Shown piece after piece: positions 27,539 through 37,096 of a stretch of 64,000 nt of DNA. The translations under genes and the position numbers were made by a program. Origin of the DNA: Pedosphaera sp. (GTDB lineage: Bacteria; Verrucomicrobiota; Verrucomicrobiia; Limisphaerales; Pedosphaeraceae); contig JAQGPA010000131.1 of the NCBI GenBank assembly GCA_028293325.1, positions 44,242 to 108,241 on the forward strand. The letters are read 5' to 3'. Under the pieces are notes generated by a model. The model was not told where the DNA came from. It did not search any database and worked only from the letters and a program-made list of their open reading frames with translations. The number at the start of each line of letters is the position of its first letter. Within the stretch, counting starts at the first letter, position 1.

Positions 27539-29236
27539 ATGAAAGCTTTGAGTGTTGCCATTCTGGCATTCTACATTTGCCCAGCGTTACCAGCGCAGAA
27601 TTCATTCGCTGCCGAACCGGCAAATGCGATTCAAATACAATCCTTGATCGTAGATGGCAAGCAAAAGTCGTTGCCTCGAGGCAAAAGCCTTAGCCTGGGA
27701 TCGTCCCCGCAGAACATTTCATTTAGCTTTGGACCGGAAACAAATTCCGGGCAAGCACCATTCCGAATACGCTATCGGTTGGAAGGGCGTGAAAACAATT
27801 GGAATGAGGGTGGAGCCTGGATGTATCTGGCTATTCGCTTTTATAATGATTCGGGGGACCAGATAAGCCAAAACATGTTTAAAGTCGTTGGGGACAGCGC
27901 AGGATGGAACGGCTCGTTGAAAAAGCCGACTCTTGCCCATCGTCGCGAAACAGTTATTGTGCCGCAGCAAGCGTCCCGGGTGTGGGTTGTTATTTCCTCT
28001 GCCGGGCCACCGGACGTTGTTGGAATTTATGTGGTAGCCAATTTGGTTATGTCAAAATCTTCCAGCAAATTGTCGCCAGACATTTTAATTCAATCCCCCT
28101 TTGATAATCACCGGCTCAACGATGCAAGTAATTATCCGACGCTGTCTGGTTGGGCGCGGGATGGAAACATACCGAGCATGGCAAAAATCATCAAGTTTGG
28201 CCAGGATCCCGAACAGACGGCTTTTGCGATAGTAGACGATAACCTGAGCAGCCATGCCGAATGGCACACTGCAAAAGAATCGGCACCGATGGTTACACCT
28301 GGAGAACAACTTGTCGTCGAATGGAACGAAATGTATAGCATGGGCATTGGGGGTATTCATCAGGCTGCATATCATGATTTACCAACTGGGACTTATCACT
28401 TTCACGTCGTCGGGCTTAATGCCATGGGAATTCCGAGCGGGGCTGAAGATATTCTGACGATTCTTGTGCCGCAGATTTTTTGGAAGACGTCATGGTTTCG
28501 GGTTGGGCTGCTATTTGCATTTTTCATGGTTGTGGGTGGGAGTTGGCGCTATGTGGCCTTGCAAAGAATGCGCCGTGAAATGTTACACCTTAAAAACCAG
28601 CAAGCGTTGGAACGGGAAAGATTGCGCATAGCCCATGATATTCATGATGACCTTGGCGCACGCGTGACACAAATCTCCTTGTTGAGCGCGATGTCCCAAG
28701 GCAATTCAAACTTCCCGGAAATGGCGCGCACCAATTTTGAACAGATTTCACAGATGTCGCGGGAATTAGTATCTGCACTCTATCAGACGGTCTGGGCGGT
28801 GAACCCGGAAAACGATAATCTGGACGCATTGGGTAATTACATATGCCAAATGGTGAATCAACTGTGTGATCGAGTGCCATTCCGATGCCGTTTTCATCTG
28901 GAGGATATGCCTCGCGAAATCCAGGTTTCCAGCCAGATACGTCATAATATCAGCATGGCAGTGAAAGAAGCCGTGCATAATGTGATCAAGCACGCCAAGG
29001 CTTCCGAGGTTAAAATCAATGTCGAATACACAGGAAATTTGCTGACGGTTTCCGTTCAGGACGACGGGTGCGGCTTTCAACCTGCCGACAATGTTGCCGG
29101 CAATGGTTTGGGTAACATGCAGCGACGCCTGGCTGATATTGGCGGCGGTTGTTCTTTTGAAAGCTGTCCTGGCCGTGGAACTGCGGTTCGCATGTGCTTA
29201 ACCATACCCGCCACGGATAAGAACCTAATAAAATAA
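27539..29236 (+). CDS. Membrane sensor histidine kinase, HisKA_3 type, without propeller
   Basis: A 565-residue sensor kinase. Signal peptide about 1-26, a periplasmic region of about 285 residues, one transmembrane helix (about 317-338, WFRVGLLFAFFMVVGGSWRY), then a HisKA_3 dimerisation domain with the phospho-accepting His in RIAHDIHDDLGARV (near residue 367) and a HATPase domain ending VQDDGCGFQ and GNGLGNMQRRLADIGG. The end of the periplasmic part (GTYHFHVVGLNAMG) resembles the Y_Y_Y domain found at the end of propeller sensors, but no propeller repeats precede it. Residues about 55-170 look like a beta-sandwich. Its partner response regulator is 43 bp downstream. The inducing signal is unknown; the divergent xylose operon lies nearby. 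Confidence 0.85.
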   Translation: MKALSVAILAFYICPALPAQNSFAAEPANAIQIQSLIVDGKQKSLPRGKSLSLGSSPQNISFSFGPETNSGQAPFRIRYRLEGRENNWNEGGAWMYLAIRFYNDSGDQISQNMFKVVGDSAGWNGSLKKPTLAHRRETVIVPQQASRVWVVISSAGPPDVVGIYVVANLVMSKSSSKLSPDILIQSPFDNHRLNDASNYPTLSGWARDGNIPSMAKIIKFGQDPEQTAFAIVDDNLSSHAEWHTAKESAPMVTPGEQLVVEWNEMYSMGIGGIHQAAYHDLPTGTYHFHVVGLNAMGIPSGAEDILTILVPQIFWKTSWFRVGLLFAFFMVVGGSWRYVALQRMRREMLHLKNQQALERERLRIAHDIHDDLGARVTQISLLSAMSQGNSNFPEMARTNFEQISQMSRELVSALYQTVWAVNPENDNLDALGNYICQMVNQLCDRVPFRCRFHLEDMPREIQVSSQIRHNISMAVKEAVHNVIKHAKASEVKINVEYTGNLLTVSVQDDGCGFQPADNVAGNGLGNMQRRLADIGGGCSFESCPGRGTAVRMCLTIPATDKNLIK

Positions 29237-29279
29237 TCACTCGTAAAGGATCAGCAGGCGAACCAGAATAACAAATATT

Positions 29280-29924
29280 ATGTCATCGGCAGCAAAGAAA
29301 AAATTAGTGGCAGTGGTTGAAGATGATCGAGGATTACGGGAACAACTCGTTAAAATTCTTGAAACTGCACCAGATGTAAAATGCATCGGGGCTTTTGTCT
29401 CCGCAGAAGAAGCGTTGCCGAAGATTTTTGAAAAACGTCCAGATGTTGTCCTCATGGACATCAAGTTGCCAGGCATGTCTGGCATCCAATGTGTGACCGA
29501 AATAAAAAAAACCGTCCCGGAGATGCAGATAATCATGGTGACGGTTTATGAAGACAGTGAACGCATTTTTCGGGCGCTAAAGGCTGGTGCCAATGGTTAC
29601 CTTGTAAAATCCAGCCCGCCAGAGCAGCTGCTCGAAGCTATCCGGGACGTTTACAAAGGGGGGGCGCCTATGTCCAGCCACATAGCGCGCAAAGTGGTGA
29701 AACACTTCCACCTGATTGGTCCTTCAACCAAAGAAGCAGAGAACATATCACCTCGGGAACGAGAGGTGCTTGACTTGTTGTCTGAAGGTTTTATTTACAA
29801 AGAAATCGGTGATAAACTAAATATCGGAGCGGAAACGGTTCGCACATATGTAAAAAATATCTGCCAAAAAATGCATGTGCGCAGCCGTCTCGAAGCCGTG
29901 GCCAAGCACCGCTCGGAACTTTAG
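29280..29924 (+). CDS. NarL/LuxR-family response regulator
   Basis: A 214-residue two-domain response regulator. The receiver carries VAVVEDDRGLR, the phospho-acceptor Asp in VVLMDIKLPGMSG (near residue 60) and the Lys of YLVKSS. The C-terminal LuxR-type helix-turn-helix is ISPREREVLDLLSEGFIYKE...IGAETVRTYVKNICQKMHV. It pairs with the kinase directly upstream. About 60% of residues in conserved blocks match the second regulator at 37125, so the two systems are paralogous. Confidence 0.9.
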   Translation: MSSAAKKKLVAVVEDDRGLREQLVKILETAPDVKCIGAFVSAEEALPKIFEKRPDVVLMDIKLPGMSGIQCVTEIKKTVPEMQIIMVTVYEDSERIFRALKAGANGYLVKSSPPEQLLEAIRDVYKGGAPMSSHIARKVVKHFHLIGPSTKEAENISPREREVLDLLSEGFIYKEIGDKLNIGAETVRTYVKNICQKMHVRSRLEAVAKHRSEL

Positions 29925-29974
29925 CCCTTAAATGACAATCGGAGCGGTCACCTTAAAAAGAAGTTGATTACTAA

Positions 29975-29990
29975 CTTGTCTTTTGACAAG
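29975..29990 (+). terminator. Small hairpin after the response regulator
   Basis: CTTGTC-TTTT-GACAAG, a perfect 6-bp stem 50 bp beyond the stop. It lacks a following T-tract, so termination is only possible. Confidence 0.3.
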
Positions 29991-30140
29991 AACATCGGTG
30001 GCCTTGGAGGTCAACGCGGATGCGCGCCTTGGTCCTGTTTTCAACCGCAATTGGGCTCGTTCGTAGGCGGTCGAGTCCTTGAGGAAATCCTCAAAAGCAG
30101 GCGGCATTTGACGTCCGGTCAGACTATCTTTCGGTGTCGT

Positions 30141-30180
30141 GGAAAAGAAAGAAGCCGAGAGCCCTTATTCTCCCGGCTTC
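30141..30180 (-). terminator. Intrinsic terminator of the small exported-peptide gene
   Basis: An 11-bp stem (one mismatch) with an 8-nt loop at 30151-30180, followed on the minus strand by TTTCTTTT. It lies 43 bp past the stop of the small gene at 30223. Confidence 0.5.
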
Positions 30181-30222
30181 CTCGTATTGCCAAGTGCCTT
30201 GACGGCGCATCGGCTTACTTTT

Positions 30223-30399
30223 CTACTCTGAAAGCTGAAAGGAACCCATAATCCCCCAGCTTCCAGGCAAACCCGAAGTGACCCATTGACACTTCTGGTT
30301 CTTTTCCATGTCCCCTGTATCGGCATGGAAATCTCTTAAAGCCAAACCACTCAGCACGATCAATGATCCACACAATATAATCCTCCGTTGCCCCTGCAT
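30223..30399 (-). CDS. Small exported peptide, 58 residues
   Basis: A short open frame from ATG 30399 whose first half is a convincing signal peptide (QGQRRIILCGSLIVLSGLAL), followed by about 33 residues (ADTGDMEKNQKCQWVTSGLP, GSWGIMGSFQLSE). A hairpin-like element of the family seen at 1475, 15304 and 26097 lies 49 bp upstream in the right orientation, and an intrinsic terminator follows, so it looks like a complete transcription unit. No Shine-Dalgarno is visible. It could instead be the 5' stump of a larger secreted protein cut off by a mutation. No family recognised. Confidence 0.4.
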   Translation of the reverse strand: MQGQRRIILCGSLIVLSGLALRDFHADTGDMEKNQKCQWVTSGLPGSWGIMGSFQLSE

Positions 30400-30447
30400 C
30401 GCTGTGTTGGAACTACAAACAATTTAAGTTAGTCAGGGCGGAATTGG

Positions 30448-30467
30448 TATCCCCGAAAACGGGGGGA
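30448..30467. promoter_or_regulatory. Hairpin-like element, copy 4
   Basis: TATCCCCGAAAACGGGGGGA, identical to copy 2 except for two extra G residues. It is positioned 49 bp upstream of the small exported-peptide start on the minus strand. Confidence 0.5.
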
Positions 30468-30589
30468 CTCCGTTGGAGCCAACTCTTAAAAGGCGAAGGC
30501 TTTTGTACGCGGCCGATTTCAATAAGTCGCGGGCGGTTCGCTACGCGAATAAAGTTCAAAGCAGCAGTTTCTATTCTAAAAAGAACCAA

Positions 30590-30880
30590 CGATAAGAAAA
30601 CTGAATTCGGTTGGCCATCTTGCGGCGGCACTCTCTTGCGTGGACTCACGGCTATGGGTAACCAGCGCCGCCATGACCTCCGCCCACGTCCCGATGACCA
30701 GTTTGGGATCATGGGCCGCGAGATAAGCTTTGCCAAAGCCAGGTTCATGAGCGGGGCCGAGGCCGCATCGTAAGCTTTTTCACTTCACCCAGAACGAACG
30801 CCTTCTCCAACCATCCACGCGCTTCCGCCAACCTTCCCGTTACGCATGCCATGTCGTAGAGAACCGCCCAATCGTCGCTG
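30590..30880 (-). pseudogene. TPR-protein remnant
   Basis: The segment DDWAVLYDMACVTGRLAEARGW and following LEKAFVLGEVKKL reads as a tetratricopeptide unit of the kind found in PVC TPR proteins, but it has no proper start and breaks off. Homology-like sequence continues in another frame (GFGKAYLAAHDPKLVIGTW). The rest of 30468-31056 shows no coherent gene. Identification is weak. Confidence 0.35.
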
Positions 30881-31056
30881 AAAATGGAAGCCGCTGGCGT
30901 GCGGCTTAAATGATGCAGGGCAAACCGACCAAGTGACATCAGCCCTCTTGAGCGCCTGAGCCAGTGTCAAACGCGCGGCAGCCAGCCACTGCGCAAAATT
31001 GAACCGGCATGTCTTTCCGTTAGCTCGCCAACTTCCCCCCAAAGCGGTGGCACGGC

Positions 31057-34000
31057 TCACGGCCCGTTGACGGAGCGGGTGCGGAAGAAGTTCGCCGGTG
31101 CGAATGACATATTGGTGAAATTAACAATGCCGTCGCTGCCGGCAAAATTGGTGGCGACGGCGGTCCAGGTAATTGGGGCAGCCAGATTTGTTGTGGAGTC
31201 CAGCGCATATTGATTTCCGGGAATGCCCATATAAGTTAGCACTGCTACGCCTCCCCCAAGCAGGCTGGGCGGGTGGAGTTGGTTAAGGCCTTCCGGATTA
31301 TAAACGATTACGGTGACCGGCTTGGTGACAGTCGTGCCATACGGGTCGGTCACCGTGTAGGTGAACTGGTTGGTGCCCAGTACTGCAGTGCCGTCCGCCG
31401 CGTAGGTGAAGCCTGAACCACCATTGGTGGTTACCGACCCGCCGCCAAGAACAGGTGAACTCACCGACGAAACAACAAGGCTGTCGCCATCCGCATCCGT
31501 CGGTGCATTTGCTCCACCAATCACCTGAACTGAATTGGTTTGCCCCAACGGCAGAGTGAATGTCAGCGGCTGCGCCGTGGGTGCGTGATTGGCCATGATC
31601 TGCATATCGTTGAGATAGCCGTTGCCACCGTTTGTCCCAAAGAATTTGACATACAGGGCGTTGCCCATCTGAGGCAAAAGGCCGTTGATCGTGGCAACCG
31701 TGTTCGAATTGTGAGCGCTACCGACGCCGACAGTGAGGATAGTCGAAGCAACCACAGTGGAATAAGTGTTGTCGGTGTAAATCGCATACCGCGTCACATC
31801 GTCGGTATTGTATTTATGCGATCCAAAAAAAGTGAGGCTGTAGGTCAGGGCTGGATTCAGACCTTGGATTTGGAAACTGGAAGAGACGTAATAATCATAG
31901 ACCGCCGCATTGATGCCCAGATTGCCGAGCGCAGGAGCGTCGATGACCACGGCGCCTGGATCCAGAGTCGCTCCGGATGGGCCGTTGTAGGAGTCCGTTC
32001 CGACCGCGGAGTCGAATCCCAGGCCGATGCTCGTCGGGTTGCCGGCCAAGTCAACCATGTTGGCGTAGAAGGCGCCGGACCAAACACTGTTCCAGAAATG
32101 ACCGTTAACATCCGGATTTACCACGTTCGTTCCGCGGTAGCTGCTGTTATTCCCGAGGTCGACCAAAATAATTTGATGGCCCGAACCGTTTGTCTGGGCA
32201 ACGCCAACACCGGAAACGGCCAAGGTTTTAACGCCACTGGCAGCATCGGAGGAAACGGTCAGACTTCCGCTGTAGTTAGATGCCCCAACCGGTAGAAACG
32301 TCGCCGTCAGATTCGTCGAACCGCCTGCTGCTATCGCGCCTGACCACGCTCCGCTGAATCCAGCCGGATAACTGATGCTGCCGACCGCGAGGGTTGAGCT
32401 GCCGACATTGCTGATCGTGAAAGTCTGGTTGCTGGAATTGCCGACGCTGACATTGCCAAAATTCAAGTTACCGCCCAGGGAAATGATGGCGGAAGGGACT
32501 CCGAAGCTGGCGTTCTCGGTAATGGGTCCATTCACCATGACCGAAGCGGCATTGATGTTCCCCGAATAAGACCCGCTCCCGCTGCCCGCCCAACTCGCGA
32601 AACTATAACCGTTGGACGCCGTGGCACTGATGTTCACCGCCGTTCCGCTATCGGTCCAACCATTGGCCGGACTCACGGTGCCTCCCGCGCCAGCGTTCAT
32701 CGTCAGAAAATACTGCATGGTGAAGCTCGCGGTGTAGATGGTGCCGCTAGTCGGAGCTACTGTGTGCGAAATTGCCCCGCCATCGCTCCACGAAACCCAT
32801 GCATATTGGGCGCCTGTTCCCCCGCTCTGCGATAAAGTGGTGGCTATGGTGTGGCTCGAACCCGACACCCAATTGAAGATCTGCGCGCTGGAATAATTCG
32901 TGCCATCCACGGTGAACGAACGGCCCGACGGATTGGGCTGCACGGTCACGGGAATCGTTGAAGTCACGAACGTGAACGAGAAGTTGGCCGAGCTGTCTAG
33001 ATAATCCACTACCGTTGAATTACTGACCGTCATGCTTCCAATGGTGTCACTGCGCGCCCACAAACCATGACGTCCACTGACGCCAATTCCATAATTGGTG
33101 ATGCTCACATTGGCCATGACCGCGTTAGCGAGGGTGCCCACACCGGTGCCCAAATTGCTGCCGGGAGCGATGATGCTCAAGCCGTCAGAAATGCTGTTGG
33201 CGATGTTCAAATTGTTGAGATTGAGGCCCGAAAGGCCTTTGTTTTGCAAACAGATCTGAAGACCGGCAATACCCCCACAGCGAACGAGATCGGATTTTTG
33301 GGCGACGGTCGTTCCGCTGAAGTCATTGGTCCCCACGTCAAAGGTCGTGCTGATCAGTATGCCACAGCCGTAGGTTATATCCTGGAACAGGCAGTCTTCA
33401 ATCCGGTTGCTGGCACCTCCGTAGATTGCCCCGCCATTTGCGAGGAATGGCACCTGTCCGGTACAATTCCGTATCACATTCAAACCCGGCGAAAACGTCT
33501 GCGAAATGTAGGTTGCGGGCCAGATGGCAAAACAGTCGTCACCCGTTCCACGAGCCGTGCAGTTCGTAACAGTGGTGCTTTGCATTCCCACACAGAGATT
33601 GATGCCATCGGCGATGGTGTCGCGGAACCGGCAATTCGAAACGACCAGGCCGCTCGAATTGACGAGCCATGCGCCCGTCTTGGTGTGCTCCACCCAGACA
33701 CGCGCGATGGTGGAACCCGTGCCATACGATCCACCGAGCCCGTCGTTCGGCTCCTTGTCATCGCGGTAGTTGAGCTTTCCGATAACCGCGATGTCAGACA
33801 ATTGGATGTTGCTGCCATTTCCGTTCAGCGTCAACCGGCGGGAGGGGTTGGTGTATAAAACGGGGTCCCCGACCAGCGTGCTATACCACATACCCGCGCC
33901 TTGGATCGTGGTGTTGGAAGGAAGGTTTATGGACGAGGTTATTTTGTAGGTTCCCGCAGGTAGCCAGACAGTTTTGCCTTGAGAACTGGCAGCCGAGATG

Positions 34001-34653
34001 CAGTTGACGAGCGGCGTCGTGTCGTCCGTCGCCCCCGTGCCGCCGGCACTATAGCTCAGGATTGAAAGTGAATTAGCCGGTTGGGTGATTGGTGCGGGAA
34101 CATTTTCCAGGTCAACGAGGTCAATGAGGTAATAGGCAGCAGTGTCGGCGTTGTCCTCTTGCAGGCGCACCACATCGCCCGGGTTGATGTTAAGGCCGTT
34201 GGTGCGAACCTCATCATAAAAATTTCTTGGCGACCCCGCGGACGGGTTGTTCGTGAATGGGTAAGCCCCATACAGCCGTGAATACCTGGAGGTCACTGGC
34301 AGCTTTGCCACAAACACACCGTTGGTGTAGAGACTGATGGTATAGTCGGTGCCCATGCCGTTCGCTGTGTCCGGCACACTGTAACGCACCACAAGCGCAT
34401 TGGCGGCCGCCTGCGCGGTGAACTGCATATACTGGCCCGTGCCGTTCAGTTGAACGCATTTCCGACCCGATGATTCCGAAGCGACAACATTGGCCCCATA
34501 CTGCGGCCCAAACACCGTGCCGGTGGTCGCCATGTTTTCAGCCTCGTAGGTGGTCCAGGGCACACTTGCGCCACTAAACGCCTGGACAGAACCAAGTGAA
34601 ATGGAGAGAGCAAAGACGATGGCAATCCGATGTAACATCACGAATGCCAACAT
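31057..34653 (-). CDS. GH87-type alpha-1,3-glucanase, multidomain
   Basis: About 1198 residues. Signal peptide HRIAIVFALSISLGSVQA (ATG 34653 or 34638; no ribosome site decides). The GH87 binding module (about 33-170, TYEAENMATTGTVFGPQYG, YLIDLVDLENVPAP) and catalytic beta-helix (about 185-560) show KTVWLPAGTYKI, IQGAGMWYSTLVGDP, FRDTIADGINLC (about 347) and ARGTGDDCFAIW (about 369), giving the same three Asp as the GH87 at 7916. Then two InlB/Listeria-type repeats (about 574-718), a choice-of-anchor-D/ASPM-like domain (about 721-822), a ~200-residue uncharacterised domain shared with the protein at 41827 (about 824-1021), a cadherin-like domain and a tail of the STNL...FFRTRS type. A 16-bp regulatory box lies 39 bp upstream. 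Divergent from GH97. Confidence 0.82.
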   Translation of the reverse strand: MLAFVMLHRIAIVFALSISLGSVQAFSGASVPWTTYEAENMATTGTVFGPQYGANVVASESSGRKCVQLNGTGQYMQFTAQAAANALVVRYSVPDTANGMGTDYTISLYTNGVFVAKLPVTSRYSRLYGAYPFTNNPSAGSPRNFYDEVRTNGLNINPGDVVRLQEDNADTAAYYLIDLVDLENVPAPITQPANSLSILSYSAGGTGATDDTTPLVNCISAASSQGKTVWLPAGTYKITSSINLPSNTTIQGAGMWYSTLVGDPVLYTNPSRRLTLNGNGSNIQLSDIAVIGKLNYRDDKEPNDGLGGSYGTGSTIARVWVEHTKTGAWLVNSSGLVVSNCRFRDTIADGINLCVGMQSTTVTNCTARGTGDDCFAIWPATYISQTFSPGLNVIRNCTGQVPFLANGGAIYGGASNRIEDCLFQDITYGCGILISTTFDVGTNDFSGTTVAQKSDLVRCGGIAGLQICLQNKGLSGLNLNNLNIANSISDGLSIIAPGSNLGTGVGTLANAVMANVSITNYGIGVSGRHGLWARSDTIGSMTVSNSTVVDYLDSSANFSFTFVTSTIPVTVQPNPSGRSFTVDGTNYSSAQIFNWVSGSSHTIATTLSQSGGTGAQYAWVSWSDGGAISHTVAPTSGTIYTASFTMQYFLTMNAGAGGTVSPANGWTDSGTAVNISATASNGYSFASWAGSGSGSYSGNINAASVMVNGPITENASFGVPSAIISLGGNLNFGNVSVGNSSNQTFTISNVGSSTLAVGSISYPAGFSGAWSGAIAAGGSTNLTATFLPVGASNYSGSLTVSSDAASGVKTLAVSGVGVAQTNGSGHQIILVDLGNNSSYRGTNVVNPDVNGHFWNSVWSGAFYANMVDLAGNPTSIGLGFDSAVGTDSYNGPSGATLDPGAVVIDAPALGNLGINAAVYDYYVSSSFQIQGLNPALTYSLTFFGSHKYNTDDVTRYAIYTDNTYSTVVASTILTVGVGSAHNSNTVATINGLLPQMGNALYVKFFGTNGGNGYLNDMQIMANHAPTAQPLTFTLPLGQTNSVQVIGGANAPTDADGDSLVVSSVSSPVLGGGSVTTNGGSGFTYAADGTAVLGTNQFTYTVTDPYGTTVTKPVTVIVYNPEGLNQLHPPSLLGGGVAVLTYMGIPGNQYALDSTTNLAAPITWTAVATNFAGSDGIVNFTNMSFAPANFFRTRSVNGP

Positions 34654-34691
34654 ACGACTGCAGCAACTGCGCTGTAAAGCAGCGGTACACA

Positions 34692-34707
34692 CCGTTTCAT
34701 GTGACTA
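34692..34707. promoter_or_regulatory. 16-bp box, copy 1 (CCGTTTCATGTGACTA)
   Basis: Exact 16-mer found three times in the window, here between the divergent GH87 (39 bp to its start) and GH97 (178 bp) genes. The core TCATGTGA is a partial palindrome. Proposed binding site of the regulator encoded at 37125. Confidence 0.6.
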
Positions 34708-34885
34708 GCTAATTTGAGTTTTTTTCAGGCAGAATGGAGAAAGATGAATGGTTTGACATCCATTGAATCGCTGTCGGCAATCGCCAGCATGCTGCCACCG
34801 GCGCTGTTCAAAGCCAGAGACCAGACGCAGGTCACCGCATGATCAACTGCGTCAGAATAGGCTTACCAGGCCTGATCCAGACTCC

Positions 34886-37075
34886 ATGAAACATCTTGTT
34901 ACCCTAATCACCGTTGGTGCGGTTTCATTGTCCATCGTCAGCGTTTCTTTGAATACAGCACTGGCGAGCGGAAAACCTCATGAAGAGAAGTCCGTTGCTT
35001 CACCCAACGGCAAAATCCAGCTCGCATTCGACCTGACTGGGGGCACGCCGACGTATTCGGCGACATTCAAGGGCCAGCCGGTGATCCTCCGTTCGGCGCT
35101 CGGTTTCGAATTGAAGGACGGTTCGCTCAAGACGGATTTTTCGGTGCTCGACACCAAAAATTCCGCCACGGATGAAAAATGGGTGCAGCCTTGGGGCGAA
35201 AGCCGCGAGGTCCGCAACCACTACAACGAACTGGCGGTTACCTTGCAGCAGGCGGGCGAACCGCATCGGAAACTGCGCGTGATTTTCCGGGCATTCGATA
35301 ATGCCATTGCTCTGCGCTACGAATGGCCGGAACAGCCGGGGCTGAAGGATTTCGCCATCATGGATGAGCTCACCGAGTTCGCCTTCGCCAATGATCCGAT
35401 GGCGCTATGGGCACCGGCGTTACGGACTGCCGCCGCCGAGCAGCTTTATGCCAAGACGCGCTTGAGCGAGTTGCTCCGACAGACACGATTGGAGCGTGGT
35501 GGCGAAACCCTGGGAGGCAGCCCCAAGAAGGACCCGGTCAAGGCGGTGTCCACTCCGCTGACGCTGCAGACCGCTGACGGGCTTTTCCTCTGCATCCATG
35601 AAGCGGACTTGACCGATTATGCCGCCATGGAACTTCAACCGCGCGATAACAGTACCTTGAAAGCCTATTTGGCCCCGTGGTCCGACGGAATATTGGTCAA
35701 GGCTTCCGCTCCCTGCGCCTCGCCGTGGAGGTTGGTGATGATCAGCGACAAGTTGTCCGACATCGTCGAGGGCACCCCATTGATCACTCGTAGCCTGAAT
35801 CCACCCTGTCGTATTGCCGATACCTCGTGGATCAAACCGGGCAAATATGTCGGCATCTGGTGGGGTATGCACATGGGAAAATACACTTGGGACCAGACCA
35901 AGCCCGGAGAGTTCACCCCCGAGGGTCTCGGTGCCACCACCAAGAACACGCGCGACTACATTGACTTCGCCGCGAAGTATGGCTTCAGCGGAGTCCTGGT
36001 GGAAGGTTGGAACAAAGGCTGGGCACGGGATTGGGTCGCGCACGCGGCGGAGTTCAGTTTTACCGAACCGATTCCGGAATTTGACCTGCCCGGCTTGGTT
36101 GTTTATGGACACGGAAAAGGCGTTGACCTCATCTCGCATCATGAGACGGGGGCGATCATAGACAATTACGAGAAGCAGGCGGAAGCCGCCTACGCTCAAT
36201 GTGAAAGGTTGGGCATCCACCATGTCAAAACCGGTTACGTCGGCGACGAGCCTCGCGCGAAACATTACGGCGACGACGGCAAATTGATCGGCCCGGAGTA
36301 TCTCGACAGCCAATATATGGTGCGCCATTACCGCAAGATCGCGGAACTCGCAGCGAAGCATCATGTCATGCTTGACGCGCATGAGCCCATCAAGGACACC
36401 GGCGAATCGCGCACCTGGCCGAACTTCATGAGCCGCGAAGGCGCACGCGGACAAGAGTGGAACGCCTGGGCTGACGACGGTGGCAATCCGCCGAACCATG
36501 ACGTCAACCTGGTCTTCACCCGGTTCTTGAGCGGGCCGTTTGACTTCACCCCCGGCATCCTGCAAGTCACCTATCCCGAGTATCGAAAGAACAACCGCGT
36601 TAACACCACCATGGTGAAGCAACTCGCACAGTATGTTTGCTTCTACAGCCCCTTGCAGATGGCCGCCGATTTGCCGGACAATTACGAGAAGCATCGTGAC
36701 GCGTTCCAGTTCATCATTGATGTGCCCTGCGACTGGGAAGAGACCCGCATGCTTAATGGCGAGCTCGGCGAATACGTCACTATTGCCCGCAAACAGCGCG
36801 GTGGTGAAGAATGGTTTGTCGGCAGCATGACGAATGAGAAGAGGCGCGACTTCAAGCTGTCGCTCACGTTTTTATCCAAGAGCAGTTGGTACGTCGCCGA
36901 AAGTTACCTCGACGGGGAGGATGCGGATTGGAAGACCAACCCCTTCGCCCACCAGATTGAAAAGCGGCTAGTCAACCGCGATTCCACCTTATCGTTACAT
37001 CTGGCCAGCGGCGGCGGTGCAGCGATCCGGCTCAAACCTGCAAGTTCGGAAGACCAATCAAAGTTCAAGAAATAG
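34886..37075 (+). CDS. GH97 alpha-glucosidase type (SusB-like)
   Basis: A 729-residue secreted or periplasmic enzyme. ATG 34886 puts a signal peptide (MKHLVTLITVGAVSLSIVSV) at the terminus. The N-terminal GH97 beta-sandwich opens SVASPNGKIQLAF, and the barrel contains YVGIWWGMHMGKYTW, GVLVEGWNKGW, SHHETGA (Glu 420), KTGYVGDE, MLDAHEPIKDTG (Glu 500) and SREGARGQEW (Glu 524). These glutamates correspond to the metal/base and acid set of SusB, and the position of the retaining-type Asp nucleophile is occupied by the TGYVG stretch. So an inverting alpha-glucosidase rather than a retaining alpha-galactosidase is expected (from family knowledge). It would convert glucan oligosaccharides from GH87/GH71 action to glucose. 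Upstream lies the 16-bp box. Confidence 0.88.
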   Translation: MKHLVTLITVGAVSLSIVSVSLNTALASGKPHEEKSVASPNGKIQLAFDLTGGTPTYSATFKGQPVILRSALGFELKDGSLKTDFSVLDTKNSATDEKWVQPWGESREVRNHYNELAVTLQQAGEPHRKLRVIFRAFDNAIALRYEWPEQPGLKDFAIMDELTEFAFANDPMALWAPALRTAAAEQLYAKTRLSELLRQTRLERGGETLGGSPKKDPVKAVSTPLTLQTADGLFLCIHEADLTDYAAMELQPRDNSTLKAYLAPWSDGILVKASAPCASPWRLVMISDKLSDIVEGTPLITRSLNPPCRIADTSWIKPGKYVGIWWGMHMGKYTWDQTKPGEFTPEGLGATTKNTRDYIDFAAKYGFSGVLVEGWNKGWARDWVAHAAEFSFTEPIPEFDLPGLVVYGHGKGVDLISHHETGAIIDNYEKQAEAAYAQCERLGIHHVKTGYVGDEPRAKHYGDDGKLIGPEYLDSQYMVRHYRKIAELAAKHHVMLDAHEPIKDTGESRTWPNFMSREGARGQEWNAWADDGGNPPNHDVNLVFTRFLSGPFDFTPGILQVTYPEYRKNNRVNTTMVKQLAQYVCFYSPLQMAADLPDNYEKHRDAFQFIIDVPCDWEETRMLNGELGEYVTIARKQRGGEEWFVGSMTNEKRRDFKLSLTFLSKSSWYVAESYLDGEDADWKTNPFAHQIEKRLVNRDSTLSLHLASGGGAAIRLKPASSEDQSKFKK

Positions 37076-37096
37076 AATCGAGGTGTCCTGAATTCG

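Noticed and set aside
29964..30251. 95-codon plus-strand frame after the response regulator
   Set aside because: No homology-like features; antisense to the small peptide unit and its terminator.
35420..36694. 424-codon minus-strand frame inside GH97
   Set aside because: It is the antisense of a clearly conserved GH97 gene; composition is an artefact of GC-rich codons in the real gene.
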